Positions 19,072 to 28,054 of a stretch of 64,000 nucleotides of DNA are shown one piece after another. The stretch is from Erythrobacter litoralis HTCC2594. GTDB taxonomy: Bacteria > Pseudomonadota > Alphaproteobacteria > Sphingomonadales > Sphingomonadaceae. The first letter of the stretch is position 1. Each line of letters begins with the position of its first letter. Below the pieces are notes generated by a model. That model searched no databases, was not told the DNA's origin, and saw only the letters and a program-made list of their open reading frames with translations. A program made the position numbers and the translations under genes. Location: contig NC_007722.1 of NCBI RefSeq assembly GCF_000013005.1, positions 129,501 to 193,500 of the forward strand, in the 5' to 3' direction.

Positions 19072-20460
19072 TCAGACTCGCGCGATCGCGCCGAACAGGT
19101 CGTGCTCGTCGGCATCCTCGACCGTTACCTGCACGATGTCGCCGGCGGCCAGCGTGGCGGGGACATTGCGCAGGTAGACCGCACCGTCGATCTCCGGCGC
19201 GTCGGCCTGGCTGCGGCCGGTGGCACCGATGTCGCCGTCCTCGTCCGGCTCGCCGACCTCGTCGATGATGACTGGCAGGGCCCGGCCGATTTTGCGCTGG
19301 AGCTTCTCCGCGCTGATGCGGGCGGTCAGTTCCATTATGCGGGCGTACCGCTCTTCCTTGACCTCTTCGGGCACCGGATCGGGCAGCGCATTGGCCGCGG
19401 CACCTTCGACCGGTTCGAAACGGAATGCGCCGACGCGGTCGAGCCGGGCTTCTTCCAGCCATTCGAGCAGGTACCGGAAATCGTCCTCGGTCTCGCCGGG
19501 GAAGCCGACGACGAAGCTCGAACGCACGGCGATCTCGGGACAGATTGCGCGCCAGCCCTTGAGCCTCTCGAGCACCTTGGCTTCATTGGCCGGGCGCTTC
19601 ATCGCCTTCAGCACTTTAGGGCTGGCATGCTGGAAAGGAATGTCGAGATAAGGCGTCAGCAGCCCCTCCGCCATCAGCGGGATCACCGCATCGACATGGG
19701 GGTAGGGGTAGACGTAGTGCAGCCGGACCCAGGGCGGGGTTCCGTCTCCGGTGTCGAGCTGGCCCAGCTCGCGGGCGAGGTCGGTCATGTGCGCTCGGAC
19801 CTCGCGACCTTTCCAGGACTTCGCCTCGTGCCGGGTATCGACGCCATAGGCCGAGGTGTCCTGGCTGATCACCAGTAATTCCTTCGTACCCGCCGCGACC
19901 AGTTTCTCCGCCTCGCGCAGCACTGCGTCGATCCGTCGGCTGGCCAGTTTCCCGCGCAATTGCGGGATGATGCAGAAGGCGCAGGAGTGATTGCAGCCCT
20001 CGGAAATCTTGAGATAGCTGTAGTGCCGCGGCGTCAGCTTGATGTCGGCCTCTGACGGCTGCGGGATCAGATCGACGTATGGACCCTGGCTCGGCGGGGC
20101 ATGTTCGTGCACCGCCCCGACCACCGCCTCGTATTGATGCGCCCCGGTCACCGCCAGCACCTGCGGGTGCGCGGCACGGATCGCATCGGCTTCCTCGCCC
20201 ATGCAGCCGGTCACGATCACGCGGCCGTTCTCGGCAATGGCCTCGCCGATCGCGGCCAGGCTCTCCTCCTTGGCGGAATCAAGGAATCCGCAGGTATTGA
20301 CCAGCACCACGTCGGCCCCGGCGTAGTCCGCGCTCATGGCGTAGCCATCGGCGCGCAGCCGCGTGAGGATGCGCTCGGAATCGACCAGCGCCTTGGGGCA
20401 GCCGAGGGAAACCATGCCGACCTTCTTCTGGTCGGGGATCGCGGAAGTGATTGTGCTCAT
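19072..20460 (-). CDS. rimO: Ribosomal protein S12 methylthiotransferase RimO
   Basis: Radical-SAM enzyme that adds a methylthio group to the conserved Asp of ribosomal protein S12. The 462-residue protein has the N-terminal UPF0004 domain ([16 protein letters not shown], where the PKALVDSE pattern favours RimO over MiaB), the CxxxCxxC radical-SAM motif in [16 protein letters not shown] and a C-terminal TRAM domain (about 390-460). Cluster I cysteines in the N-terminal domain include those in SLGCPK, NTCGF and TGCMG. It stands alone and is divergent from the DUF1761 gene. Confidence 0.96.
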
Positions 20461-20534
20461 GATTGCGCGGCCCTCTACACCTGATGGCGCAAATGCGCTA
20501 TCCCCTCGATCGAGGGTCGAGGGAGGGGATTATT

Positions 20535-20954
20535 ATGAACTTGCTGGATGTGAACTGGCTGGCCGTGGTCCTGGCGGCACTGGCGGGCTTTGTCGTGGGC
20601 GGTGTCTGGTACGGGCCGGTCATGGGCAAAAAATGGATGGGCGCGGTCGGCCTCAGCGAAGCGCAGATCAAGCAGGGCAACATGGGCCTGATCTATGGCG
20701 GTGCCTTTGCGTTCTCGCTGCTGGCCAGCTGGACGCTGGCCCACACGTTCGACAGTTACGCCGTCAACGGGGTCGAGCTATCGGTCCTGGTCAAGGTCGT
20801 GACGGCACTCGGCATCGCGATAGGATTTATCTTACCCGCAATCGGGACGAACTACCTGTTCTCGCAAAAATCGAAGACGCTCTTCTTCATCGATGCTGGC
20901 TACTGGGTGCTGTTCTATATCGCGATGGGGCTGGTGCACGCTTATCTTCCGTAG
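20535..20954 (+). CDS. DUF1761 family membrane protein
   Basis: A 139-residue integral membrane protein. I chose ATG 20535 because GAGGGGA lies seven bases upstream; the longer frame from 20463 adds 24 unlikely residues. About four hydrophobic helices are visible: VNWLAVVLAALAGFVVGGVWY, IYGGAFAFSLLASW, LVKVVTALGIAIGFILPAIG and FIDAGYWVLFYIAMGLV. The N-terminal GGVWYGPVMGKKWM pattern is typical of DUF1761. Function is unknown. No operon partner is evident. Confidence 0.8.
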   Translation: MNLLDVNWLAVVLAALAGFVVGGVWYGPVMGKKWMGAVGLSEAQIKQGNMGLIYGGAFAFSLLASWTLAHTFDSYAVNGVELSVLVKVVTALGIAIGFILPAIGTNYLFSQKSKTLFFIDAGYWVLFYIAMGLVHAYLP

Positions 20955-21027
20955 CGCGATCAAGCGCGGGCGCATTTTACTTTGCGAATGAACCTGTTAC
21001 GCTGCGTCCAGCAAAGGAGTGGCCAAG

Positions 21028-21408
21028 ATGATCGATTTTCTCTTGCCAGTGGCAATGCTGATGCAGCCGATGCCCGCAGACGACGCCGCGGTGGTGGAAG
21101 ATTACAGCGACGTCGATGTCGACTCGCTCCGCAAGATCTACGTCAAGGACAGTCGCGAGGCGGCGCTCGCCGATCCGGAGCATCCGATGCAGGACATTTG
21201 CGTGCGCACCCTGATGGCGGGGAGCCGGGTCAAGGCCCGCTCCGTCTGCCAGCCGCTGGCGAGCTGGAAAGCCTATGTCGAATCGCTCGATGCGATGGCC
21301 GACGAATGGGCCAATACCGGTCGGGCGCTGCGCTCGAGCGAGATGATCACCGGGGCGAGGGCTGGCCGCATCTATGCGCCGGGTGGTCCGAGCAGGCCGG
21401 GCGGCTAG
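21028..21408 (+). CDS. Small exported protein with two conserved Cys, paralog 1
   Basis: A 126-residue protein of unknown function. ATG 21028 has AAGGAG eight bases upstream; the GTG at 21019 lies within that site. A short hydrophobic N terminus (MIDFLLPVAMLMQPMPA) suggests export. The core reads RKIYVKDSREA…HPMQDICVRTLMAGSRVKARSVCQPLASWKAY, with two cysteines about 20 residues apart. The same core is present in the next two genes. Gly/Pro-rich C terminus. It resembles the common sphingomonad proteins with a C-R…GSR…C…W pattern, whose role is not known to me. Confidence 0.75.
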   Translation: MIDFLLPVAMLMQPMPADDAAVVEDYSDVDVDSLRKIYVKDSREAALADPEHPMQDICVRTLMAGSRVKARSVCQPLASWKAYVESLDAMADEWANTGRALRSSEMITGARAGRIYAPGGPSRPGG

Positions 21409-21455
21409 AAACCGAAAGCGGGATAACATCGCGGGCGTGATTGGAGGAAACGAGG

Positions 21456-21887
21456 ATGGCGTATTCGATGATTGGTGCAATTGCGCTGCTTTTATTGCAA
21501 TCGGCGGCCATCGATGCGGGGCCTGATGGAACCGAAACCTTGGCCGAAGACAACGATGCGCTGCTCGCGGGCAGCGAGAGCTATGACGATGGCTATGTCG
21601 AAGACGGCTACGACGATGTCGATCTCGCTTCGCTGAAACGCATTTTCGTGCGCGACAGCCAGGAAGCGACCGAAGTCGAGGTCGAGCATCCTTTGCAGCC
21701 GATCTGTATGCGCAAGATGTTGCCAGGCAGCCGGGTCAAGGCGCGGACGATGTGCCAGGACAAGACTTCGTGGATCGCCTATCGCACGTCGCTCGATGCC
21801 ATGACCGATGCGTGGGGCACCAGCGGTATCGCTCTCGAACCGGGTGGCGATCCTACGCCCGGCAAATCCTTCGGCATGGGCCGGTAA
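21456..21887 (+). CDS. Small exported protein with two conserved Cys, paralog 2
   Basis: A 143-residue relative of the preceding gene. Start ATG 21456 follows a GGAGG site. The N-terminal signal-like stretch MAYSMIGAIALLLLQSAAIDA is followed by an acidic, Asp/Tyr-rich segment (residues about 30-60) absent from the other two copies. The shared core reads KRIFVRDSQEA…HPLQPICMRKMLPGSRVKARTMCQDKTSWIAY. Unknown function; probably periplasmic with a single disulfide. Confidence 0.75.
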   Translation: MAYSMIGAIALLLLQSAAIDAGPDGTETLAEDNDALLAGSESYDDGYVEDGYDDVDLASLKRIFVRDSQEATEVEVEHPLQPICMRKMLPGSRVKARTMCQDKTSWIAYRTSLDAMTDAWGTSGIALEPGGDPTPGKSFGMGR

Positions 21888-21959
21888 CCGCGACGCAGCC
21901 TCTGCTGACCCCCAACAGAGGGCTTTGATATATCGCCGATTTGCGCGTATATAGCGTGT

Positions 21960-22286
21960 ATGTTTGCAGCCAGCCTCCTGCCATTTGCGCTTCTCGCGCA
22001 GCAGGCGACGACGCCGTCCGACCTGCCGCCCGCCCCTCCGCCGGAGCGGGCCGAGACCGACCCTGAGAAAATGCGAAAGATATATGTCACCGACAGTCAG
22101 GTGGCGGCTCGCACCAAGGTCGACCATCCGCTGCAGCCGGTCTGCGTGCGGCGGCTCAAGCCCGGCAGCCGGGTCAAGGCGCAGACGGTGTGCCAGGATG
22201 TCGCCGCCTGGAAAGCCTACGTGCTCGCGCAGGACGCCAATTTTTACGAGTGGGACACTGCCCAGCGCGGGCTGGACGTAAAATAG
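21960..22286 (+). CDS. Small exported protein with two conserved Cys, paralog 3
   Basis: A 108-residue relative, the shortest of the three. ATG 21960 starts a signal-like segment (MFAASLLPFALLAQQA) and a Pro-rich spacer, then the core RKIYVTDSQVAARTKVDHPLQPVCVRRLKPGSRVKAQTVCQD…WKAY. No strong ribosome site is seen. It ends 15 bp before the converging potassium channel gene. Confidence 0.72.
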   Translation: MFAASLLPFALLAQQATTPSDLPPAPPPERAETDPEKMRKIYVTDSQVAARTKVDHPLQPVCVRRLKPGSRVKAQTVCQDVAAWKAYVLAQDANFYEWDTAQRGLDVK

Positions 22287-22301
22287 GCGTCGCCGCTGCG
22301 C

Positions 22302-23375
22302 TCAGTCTTCGCCATTGGGCGAAGGCACGACTTCCACGATGACATCGCCGGCCTCGAGCGCGGTACACGGCTTCTCCCAGTAACCAAACGCGTTCCCCTC
22401 GCGGTAGATGCGCAATCCGATCCCGCGTCCGCACGCTTCCGACAGCGACCTGCCGACCTCTTCCTCGGTGATTTGCCGCTCGACCAGCTGCACCTTGCCG
22501 GTCACGCTGGCGAGGTCGGCGAGGTAGTCGGCGATATGCGCACCCTTGGCGCTGCCCGCGAGCAGCAGCCCGGTGAAGCGCACGGGATTGATGACATTGT
22601 TGGCACCCGCCTGCCGGGCCAGCAATTCGTTATCGTCCGCACGCACCACCACGCTGATCGGGACATCGGGGGCGAGATGCCGCACCGTCAGCACGATAAG
22701 GATCGAGGTATCGTCGCGCCCGGCCGAGACGAGGATATTCTTCGCCTTCGAAATGCGCACCGCCTCCATTGTGCTGTCGCGCGTCGCGTCGGCAGCGATT
22801 ACGTTGCAGCCAAGTTTTTCGGCTGCTTTGAGGCGCTCTTCGCTGGGATCGACGACCACGATGCTGCTGGGATCGGTGCCGCGTTCGATCAGTTCGTCGA
22901 CCGCTTCCGAGCCGGAAATGCCGAAGCCCAGCACCACGATATGGTCTGCTAGCTGTTGCTGGATGCGGGCCATGCGCCACTTCTCCCAAGTGCGTTTGAT
23001 GATGAAATTATAGGCGGTGCCGACGAAGATGAAAAAGACGGCAAAGCGGATCGGGGTCACGATGATCGCTTCCACCATCCGCGCACGGTCGGTGATCGGC
23101 GCGATATCGCCGAAGCCGGTCGTGGTGACGGAGATCATGGTGAAATAGATCACGTCGGTAAAACTGACTTCGCCGTCGAGATTGTCGACCAGCCCTTCGC
23201 GGTCCCACCAGTGGATCATGATCACGACGAAGATCAGGAAGATGGCAAGGCCGATGCGGATGCCGAGATCGCCCCACACGGGAATCCGGACGGCGCGGCG
23301 CAGCGGCTTGAACTGCGGCCCACGCACTCTCCGGGGTCTGCCACCCGATTCAAACCGGTCGATTTGTTCGCTCAT
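22302..23375 (-). CDS. Two-helix potassium channel with RCK (TrkA-N) domain
   Basis: A 357-residue inner-membrane channel. TM1 lies at about residues 38-57 (IRIGLAIFLIFVVIMIHWW), the pore loop holds the selectivity filter TTTGFGD, and TM2 contains FAVFFIFVGTAYNFI. The C-terminal cytosolic RCK domain begins at HIVVLGFGISGSEAV (Rossmann GxGxxG) and ends with a TrkA-C-like segment. The filter TGFGD, rather than TVGYGD, is common in MthK/GsuK-like and Kch-type bacterial channels. Ligand unknown. Monocistronic by position. Confidence 0.92.
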   Translation of the reverse strand: MSEQIDRFESGGRPRRVRGPQFKPLRRAVRIPVWGDLGIRIGLAIFLIFVVIMIHWWDREGLVDNLDGEVSFTDVIYFTMISVTTTGFGDIAPITDRARMVEAIIVTPIRFAVFFIFVGTAYNFIIKRTWEKWRMARIQQQLADHIVVLGFGISGSEAVDELIERGTDPSSIVVVDPSEERLKAAEKLGCNVIAADATRDSTMEAVRISKAKNILVSAGRDDTSILIVLTVRHLAPDVPISVVVRADDNELLARQAGANNVINPVRFTGLLLAGSAKGAHIADYLADLASVTGKVQLVERQITEEEVGRSLSEACGRGIGLRIYREGNAFGYWEKPCTALEAGDVIVEVVPSPNGED

Positions 23376-23412
23376 TCAGCAATCCGCACAACAGCTTGCG
23401 CGGGCGACTAGC

Positions 23413-24198
23413 CTATTTGCGACGCTGCGGCAATTTGCTTGCCGGGTCGACATCCTTGCCGTCTCTGCGGATTTCGAAATGCAGTTCCGGACGGGTCGCC
23501 TTGCCGGCATCTCCGGCAATTCCGATCCGCTCGCCCGCCTTCACCACATCGCCTTTCTGGACTGTGATCCGGGCGAGATGGCCATAGGATGTCTGCCAGC
23601 CATTGCCGTGGTCGATCAGCACCTGTCGCCCGAAGCGGGTTTTCTCCTCGTCGGCGAAAACGACCGTGCCGCTGGAGGATGCGCGCACCATGTCGCCGAC
23701 TTCGACGTCGATATCGATACCGTCGTGCCCGCTGCCGTCTTCGCGCCTGCTGAAACCGTAGAGTACCCTGCCGTCATGCGGCCACCGGAAGTAGGGTGAG
23801 TTCGGGATCGAGCGGCGGGCCACCCGGCGCGGCTGGAACACGGCGGGAATGATGAGCTCCTGCCCGACCTTGACCGTGCCGTCCTCGTCCAGGCCATTGG
23901 CAATCGCAATGTTCTCGAACGGGACGCCATACTGGAGGGCGATGGCAAACCCCGTCTCGCCCGCTTTGACAGTGTGCTTGCGCTGGCGCGGCACGACCAG
24001 CTTCTCGCCGACCAGCACATTGTAGGGGGGCGGGATGCCATTGGCCGCGGCAATGACCGGGGCCGGCACGCCGGTCTTGTTGGCGATGCCGCCGAGCGTA
24101 TCGCCCGTCTGGACCTCATATTCGGTCGCCGTCCTGGGATTGTTCGCTGCCAGCAGCAGCGGCGCGGCGAGAAGGAGGAGAGCCGCGCGGCGCATCAC
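23413..24198 (-). CDS. LysM/M23 peptidase-family envelope protein (NlpD-like)
   Basis: A 261-residue exported protein with signal segment (AALLLLAAPLLLAANN), two LysM peptidoglycan-binding repeats (about 27-70 and 74-118, YEVQTGDTLGGIANKTG and HTVKAGETGFAIALQYG) and a C-terminal LytM/M23 domain (about 150-255). Zinc-site motifs HDGIDI, SYGHLAR and ELHFEIR are intact, so unlike E. coli NlpD it could be an active endopeptidase. Its position directly after surE, with a 4-bp overlap, mirrors the surE-pcm-nlpD order of many proteobacteria. Confidence 0.9.
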   Translation of the reverse strand: MMRRAALLLLAAPLLLAANNPRTATEYEVQTGDTLGGIANKTGVPAPVIAAANGIPPPYNVLVGEKLVVPRQRKHTVKAGETGFAIALQYGVPFENIAIANGLDEDGTVKVGQELIIPAVFQPRRVARRSIPNSPYFRWPHDGRVLYGFSRREDGSGHDGIDIDVEVGDMVRASSSGTVVFADEEKTRFGRQVLIDHGNGWQTSYGHLARITVQKGDVVKAGERIGIAGDAGKATRPELHFEIRRDGKDVDPASKLPQRRK

Positions 24199-24953
24199 TC
24201 GAACCTCTCGCCGATAACGGACAGCAGGGAGTGTTGGGTGAGGTCGAGCTGCAGGGGCGTCACGGACACAAATCCCTCGTCGATGGCTTCCAGGTCGGTC
24301 CCGTGATCGAGCGTATGTTCGATCGCGTAGAGACCGAACCAGTAATACTCCAGGCCGCGCGGGTCACGCCCCTTGACCACCGAACCACGCGAATAATCGT
24401 GGAAACCTTGCCGTACAGCGCGAATTCCGCGCACTTTATCGGCGGGGAGCGGCGGGAAATTGATGTTGATGAGCGTGCGATCGCCAAATGGCGCGTCGAT
24501 CAATTTCCTGATCACGTCGGCGCCGTACGTGCGCGCGGCATCGAACAATTCATGCTCGGCATCGCGCTTGTAGACCTGGCTCAGCGCGATCGACTTGATC
24601 CCGCCCAGTGCGCCCTCCATCGCTGCCGAGGCAGTGCCCGAATAGGTGATGTCGTCGCCGAGATTGGCGCCGCGATTGACGCCGGAGAGGATCAAATCGG
24701 GCTGCTTGTCTTCCAGCACGGTGCGCAGCGCCAGCATCACGCTGTCGGTGGGTGTCCCGGTGACCGAATAACGCCGCTCGCCGAGCTGCCGCAGCCGCAC
24801 CGGGTGGTGCAGCGTCAGCGAGTGGCCAGCGCCGGATTGTTCTTCTGCTGGAGCACAAACCCAGATTTCGTCCGACAATTCGCGCGCGATGTCCTCCAGC
24901 ACTTCGAAGCCGGGGGCGTGGATGCCGTCGTCATTGGTGAGGAGGATGCGCAT
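24195..24953 (-). CDS. surE: 5'/3'-nucleotidase SurE
   Basis: Metal-dependent nucleoside monophosphatase of stationary-phase survival. The 252-residue protein begins MRILLTNDDGIHAPG with the metal-binding DD pair and shows SGVNRGANLGDDITYSGT and GTPTDSVMLAL. The length is normal. It is translationally coupled to the downstream M23 gene. A repeat-type inverted pair lies between it and serS upstream, so the two may or may not share a transcript. Confidence 0.95.
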   Translation of the reverse strand: MRILLTNDDGIHAPGFEVLEDIARELSDEIWVCAPAEEQSGAGHSLTLHHPVRLRQLGERRYSVTGTPTDSVMLALRTVLEDKQPDLILSGVNRGANLGDDITYSGTASAAMEGALGGIKSIALSQVYKRDAEHELFDAARTYGADVIRKLIDAPFGDRTLININFPPLPADKVRGIRAVRQGFHDYSRGSVVKGRDPRGLEYYWFGLYAIEHTLDHGTDLEAIDEGFVSVTPLQLDLTQHSLLSVIGERFE

Positions 24954-24977
24954 GATTTTGGACCTGCTCTCTCTATT

Positions 24978-25069
24978 CCGTTCGCCCTGAGCCTGTCGAA
25001 GGGCTGCTCTTTCTTACGTACGTTGCTCTCAAGGGAAGGACAGGGCTTCGACAAGCTCAGCCCGAACGG
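24978..25069. repeat. REP-like inverted repeat pair between serS and surE
   Basis: Two imperfect 27-bp arms in inverted orientation (24978-25004 and 25043-25069) share the core CTGAGC(T/C)TGTCGAAG and are separated by 38 bp. This TCGACAAGCTCAG-type element is a familiar dispersed repetitive extragenic sequence in sphingomonads and other GC-rich bacteria. It starts directly at the serS stop. Confidence 0.8.
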
Positions 25070-25070
25070 T

Positions 25071-26351
25071 TCAGGGGGTAGGTTCGAGCTTCATAGCGCC
25101 GCCCATATACGGGGCCAGCACCTCGGGCACCGCCACACTCCCATCCTCTTCCTGATAGTTCTCGATCACCGCCACCAGCGTGCGCCCCACGGCAAGGCCG
25201 GAGCCATTGAGCGTGTGCACGAAAGCAGTCTTCTTCTCGCCTTCGGGCCGATACCGCGCATTCATCCGCCGGGCCTGGAAATCGCCGGTGTTGGAGCACG
25301 AACTGATCTCGCGATAGGCGCCCTGGCCGGGCAGCCAGACTTCGAGATCGTAGGTCTTGCGCGCGCCGAAGCCCATATCGCCGGTACACAACAGCATCTT
25401 GCGATAGGGCAGGTCGAGCGCCTGCAGCACGCTTTCCGCCGCTTCGGTCATGCGCTCGTGCTCGGCGGCGCTGTTCTCGGGCCTGACGATGCTGACCAAC
25501 TCGCATTTCTCGAACTGGTGCTGGCGAATGAAGCCGCGCGTGTCCTTGCCCGCCGCGCCCGCCTCGCTGCGGAAACACGGCGTCAGCGCAGTAAGCCGCA
25601 TGGGGAGGGCGGCATCGTCGAGGATCTGGTCCATCACCGAAGCAGTCAGGCTGACTTCGGCGGTGGGGATGAGCCAGCGACCGTCGGTGGTCTGAAAGCT
25701 GTCTTCGGCAAATTTGGGCAGCTTGTCGGTGCCGTACATTGCCTCGTCCCGCACTAGCACGGGCGGCGCGCATTCGGCATAGCCGTATTCGCTCACCTGC
25801 CGGTCGAGCATGAACTGGCCGAGTGCGCGGTGCAGCCGCGCCATTCCGCCGCGCAGGAAAGTGAAGCGCGCGCCGGAAAGCCTGGCGCCGGTCTCGAAAT
25901 CCATGCCGAGCGCGGGGCCGATGTCGGCATGCTCACGGGGTTCGAAGCTGAACTCGCGCTTGGTGCCCCAGGTGCCGACCTCGATATTGTCGCTTTCGTC
26001 TGCGCCGTCCGGCACGTCGTCGAGAGGGAGGTTGGGTATGACAGCGAGCGCGTTCTCTAGTCTCATTTTGAGCTCGCGATCCTCGTCTTCCAATCGCGGC
26101 AAGGTCTGCTTCAAATCGGCGACTTCGGCCTTCAGCGCTTCGGCCTTCTCGGTATTGCCCTGGCCCATCGCCTGGCCGATCGCCTTGGAGGCTTCGTTGC
26201 GGCGGCTCTGCGCCTCCTGCATCTTCGTCGTGACCGCGCGGCACTGCTCGTCGAGCGCGAGGATTTCGGCAGCCACCGGTTCGTGCCCGCGGCGGGCCAG
26301 CGCGGCATCGAAAGCTTCGGGATTGTCCCTGATCTGGCGAATATCGTGCAT
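25071..26351 (-). CDS. serS: Seryl-tRNA synthetase
   Basis: Charges tRNA-Ser; class II synthetase. The 426-residue protein has the N-terminal coiled-coil arm (about 25-105) that grips the long variable arm of tRNA-Ser. Motif 2 is [17 protein letters not shown] and motif 3 includes [18 protein letters not shown]. The starting [22 protein letters not shown] is typical. Length and architecture are normal. Confidence 0.97.
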   Translation of the reverse strand: MHDIRQIRDNPEAFDAALARRGHEPVAAEILALDEQCRAVTTKMQEAQSRRNEASKAIGQAMGQGNTEKAEALKAEVADLKQTLPRLEDEDRELKMRLENALAVIPNLPLDDVPDGADESDNIEVGTWGTKREFSFEPREHADIGPALGMDFETGARLSGARFTFLRGGMARLHRALGQFMLDRQVSEYGYAECAPPVLVRDEAMYGTDKLPKFAEDSFQTTDGRWLIPTAEVSLTASVMDQILDDAALPMRLTALTPCFRSEAGAAGKDTRGFIRQHQFEKCELVSIVRPENSAAEHERMTEAAESVLQALDLPYRKMLLCTGDMGFGARKTYDLEVWLPGQGAYREISSCSNTGDFQARRMNARYRPEGEKKTAFVHTLNGSGLAVGRTLVAVIENYQEEDGSVAVPEVLAPYMGGAMKLEPTP

Positions 26352-26535
26352 GGCGCTGCGCTATGCCGTTTCGCCTGCGCAAATGCCAGTGGCGATCTGC
26401 GCCGGTGCACGATCCGCCGCGCGGTCCGCTTGGGGAAGGGAACGTATCGCGCCCTTGCACGCTGTTTATGAGCGGCTATGCGAGGCACCGTTGCGCAAAC
26501 CTGTGCGCGCAACTTTTTGAACGGGGGCGTTTTTC

Positions 26536-27852
26536 TTGGGCACTTCTTCCACCACTCCGCCCCGGCGCGCGCCCTTCATCGATATTGCCGACACACTGAT
26601 CCGTGCAGGCCGCGCCCTGGGACGCGTGCGCCCGGCGCGGCTGGAGAAGCGGTATCTGCTCGATCATGCATCCGAGCAGACCGGGCTCGAGGATTTCGGC
26701 GATCCGTGGTTCCACGAGCCGTTCGATGTGCTGCTCAAGGCGGTCAACGAAGAAGCGCAACTCAATGCCGCGGGTGATTTTTCCGCCATGCTTTATTTCA
26801 ACCAGGTGTTGATGCACCGGCTGCTGAGCGAATGGTGGTTCAAGCGTCACCCGGAAATCCTAGAACGCTCGGTCAAGCGGCCGGTGGTGATCGTCGGGCC
26901 GATGCGTTCGGGCACGACGCGGCTGCATCGCCTGCTCGCCAGCGACCGCCGCTTCAGCCACATGCGCAGCTTCGAGACCATCAGCCCGGTTCCGCGGCAG
27001 GATTTCGAGCAGGTGCTGGCGGGCGAGAAAGAGGATTTCCGCCCGGTGCTCGCCAAGCGCGTGATGCGGGTGGCGCGGCTGGCCAATCCGCGCACGCTCT
27101 CGATCCATCCGACCGGGCCTTACGAGCCGGAGGAAGAGCTCGGCCTGCTGGTCGCCAGCCTCTACGGCATGAAGCACGAGGCGCAGTGGCACGTACCGAG
27201 TTATGCCAAGTGGTGCGAAGCCGCCGATGCGACGCCGGCATACCGATATATGGCGGACCAGTTGCGACTGATCGGCTGGAGCCAGCAGGAAAGCTCGCTG
27301 CGGCCATGGATACTCAAGACCCCGCAGCACATGCTGGACCTGCCCGCGCTGCTCAACGTCTTCCCCGATGCGCGGTTGATCTTCACCCACCGCGATCCGC
27401 AACAGGTCGTCGGCAGCGCCGCCTCGCTCGCGTGGAACCAGACGATCATCTATTCCGACCATGCCGATGCCAACGCGATCGGACGCGAATGGCTGCGCAA
27501 GTCGCATTTGCAGGTCGAGCGCATGATGGCGGCGCGCGAGAGCATCCCCGCCGACCGCATGATCGATGTCCAGTATGACGACGTCGAGCGCGACTGGCGC
27601 GGGACGATGGAGCGGGTCTACGATTTCCTCGATCTCGACATGGAACCCGCGGTTCCCGGGATGGAGGACTATCTCGAACGCGCGAAAGACCTGAAGCGGC
27701 ATCCGCACAAATACAGTCTGGAAATGTTCGGCCTCACTGCCGCCGAGGTACACGAGCGCATGGGCGACTACATCGCCCGCTTCGATGTACCGATGGAGAG
27801 GCCGACGGGGCAGGCGATCACGACCGCGGGTGCGCTGAGCGCACAATCCTGA
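26536..27852 (+). CDS. Sulfotransferase family protein
   Basis: A 438-residue protein with the PAPS-dependent sulfotransferase fold. The 5'-phosphosulfate loop is VVIVGPMRSGTTRLHRLLASD (about 117-137). The 3'-phosphate site appears as RLIFTHRDPQQVVGSAASL, with the Arg and Ser of motif 3. The final part contains YDFLDLDMEP and an alpha-helical C terminus. The acceptor substrate is unknown. Start is uncertain: TTG 26536 gives MGTSSTTPP, whereas a later ATG would remove part of the N-terminal helix. It ends 19 bp before the split tRNA-Val and is the last chromosomal gene before island I. Confidence 0.85.
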   Translation: MGTSSTTPPRRAPFIDIADTLIRAGRALGRVRPARLEKRYLLDHASEQTGLEDFGDPWFHEPFDVLLKAVNEEAQLNAAGDFSAMLYFNQVLMHRLLSEWWFKRHPEILERSVKRPVVIVGPMRSGTTRLHRLLASDRRFSHMRSFETISPVPRQDFEQVLAGEKEDFRPVLAKRVMRVARLANPRTLSIHPTGPYEPEEELGLLVASLYGMKHEAQWHVPSYAKWCEAADATPAYRYMADQLRLIGWSQQESSLRPWILKTPQHMLDLPALLNVFPDARLIFTHRDPQQVVGSAASLAWNQTIIYSDHADANAIGREWLRKSHLQVERMMAARESIPADRMIDVQYDDVERDWRGTMERVYDFLDLDMEPAVPGMEDYLERAKDLKRHPHKYSLEMFGLTAAEVHERMGDYIARFDVPMERPTGQAITTAGALSAQS

Positions 27853-27871
27853 CGTTCGGTTTGGGAAAAAA

Positions 27872-27916
27872 TGGTGGGCGCGGCAAGGATTGAACTTGCG
27901 ACCCCACCCGTGTGAA
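27872..27916 (-). other. attL of island I: 3' half of a tRNA-Val(CAC) gene
   Basis: On the minus strand these 45 bases read as the 3' part of a tRNA, from the anticodon loop TTCACAC (anticodon CAC) through the 3' anticodon strand GGGTG, variable loop GGGTC, T-stem GCAAG/CTTGC around TTCAATC, and acceptor strand CGCGCCC, then ACCA. The expected 5' half (GGGCGCG and a D-arm) is absent further along the minus strand. The fragment abuts the integrase region, so it is the left recombination site. The intact tRNA should be rebuilt at the other end of the island, outside the window. Confidence 0.8.
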
Positions 27917-28054
27917 AGATGGGTTCTAGGACACATGCGGAAGCATGCGGACGAAAATTATACTTGAAAAACAGCATCTTTCGTCTATGGTCATCCTCAA
28001 GCGTGCGCATAAGTTTTTCATACTTTTTTCATACTTTTTCGATTTGCGGCGCGG

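Noticed and set aside
27872..27960. A complete tRNA on the minus strand
   Set aside because: The acceptor 5' strand and D-arm are missing; only the 3' half fits a tRNA-Val. The apparent UUC anticodon reading leaves a mismatched stem and the wrong acceptor.
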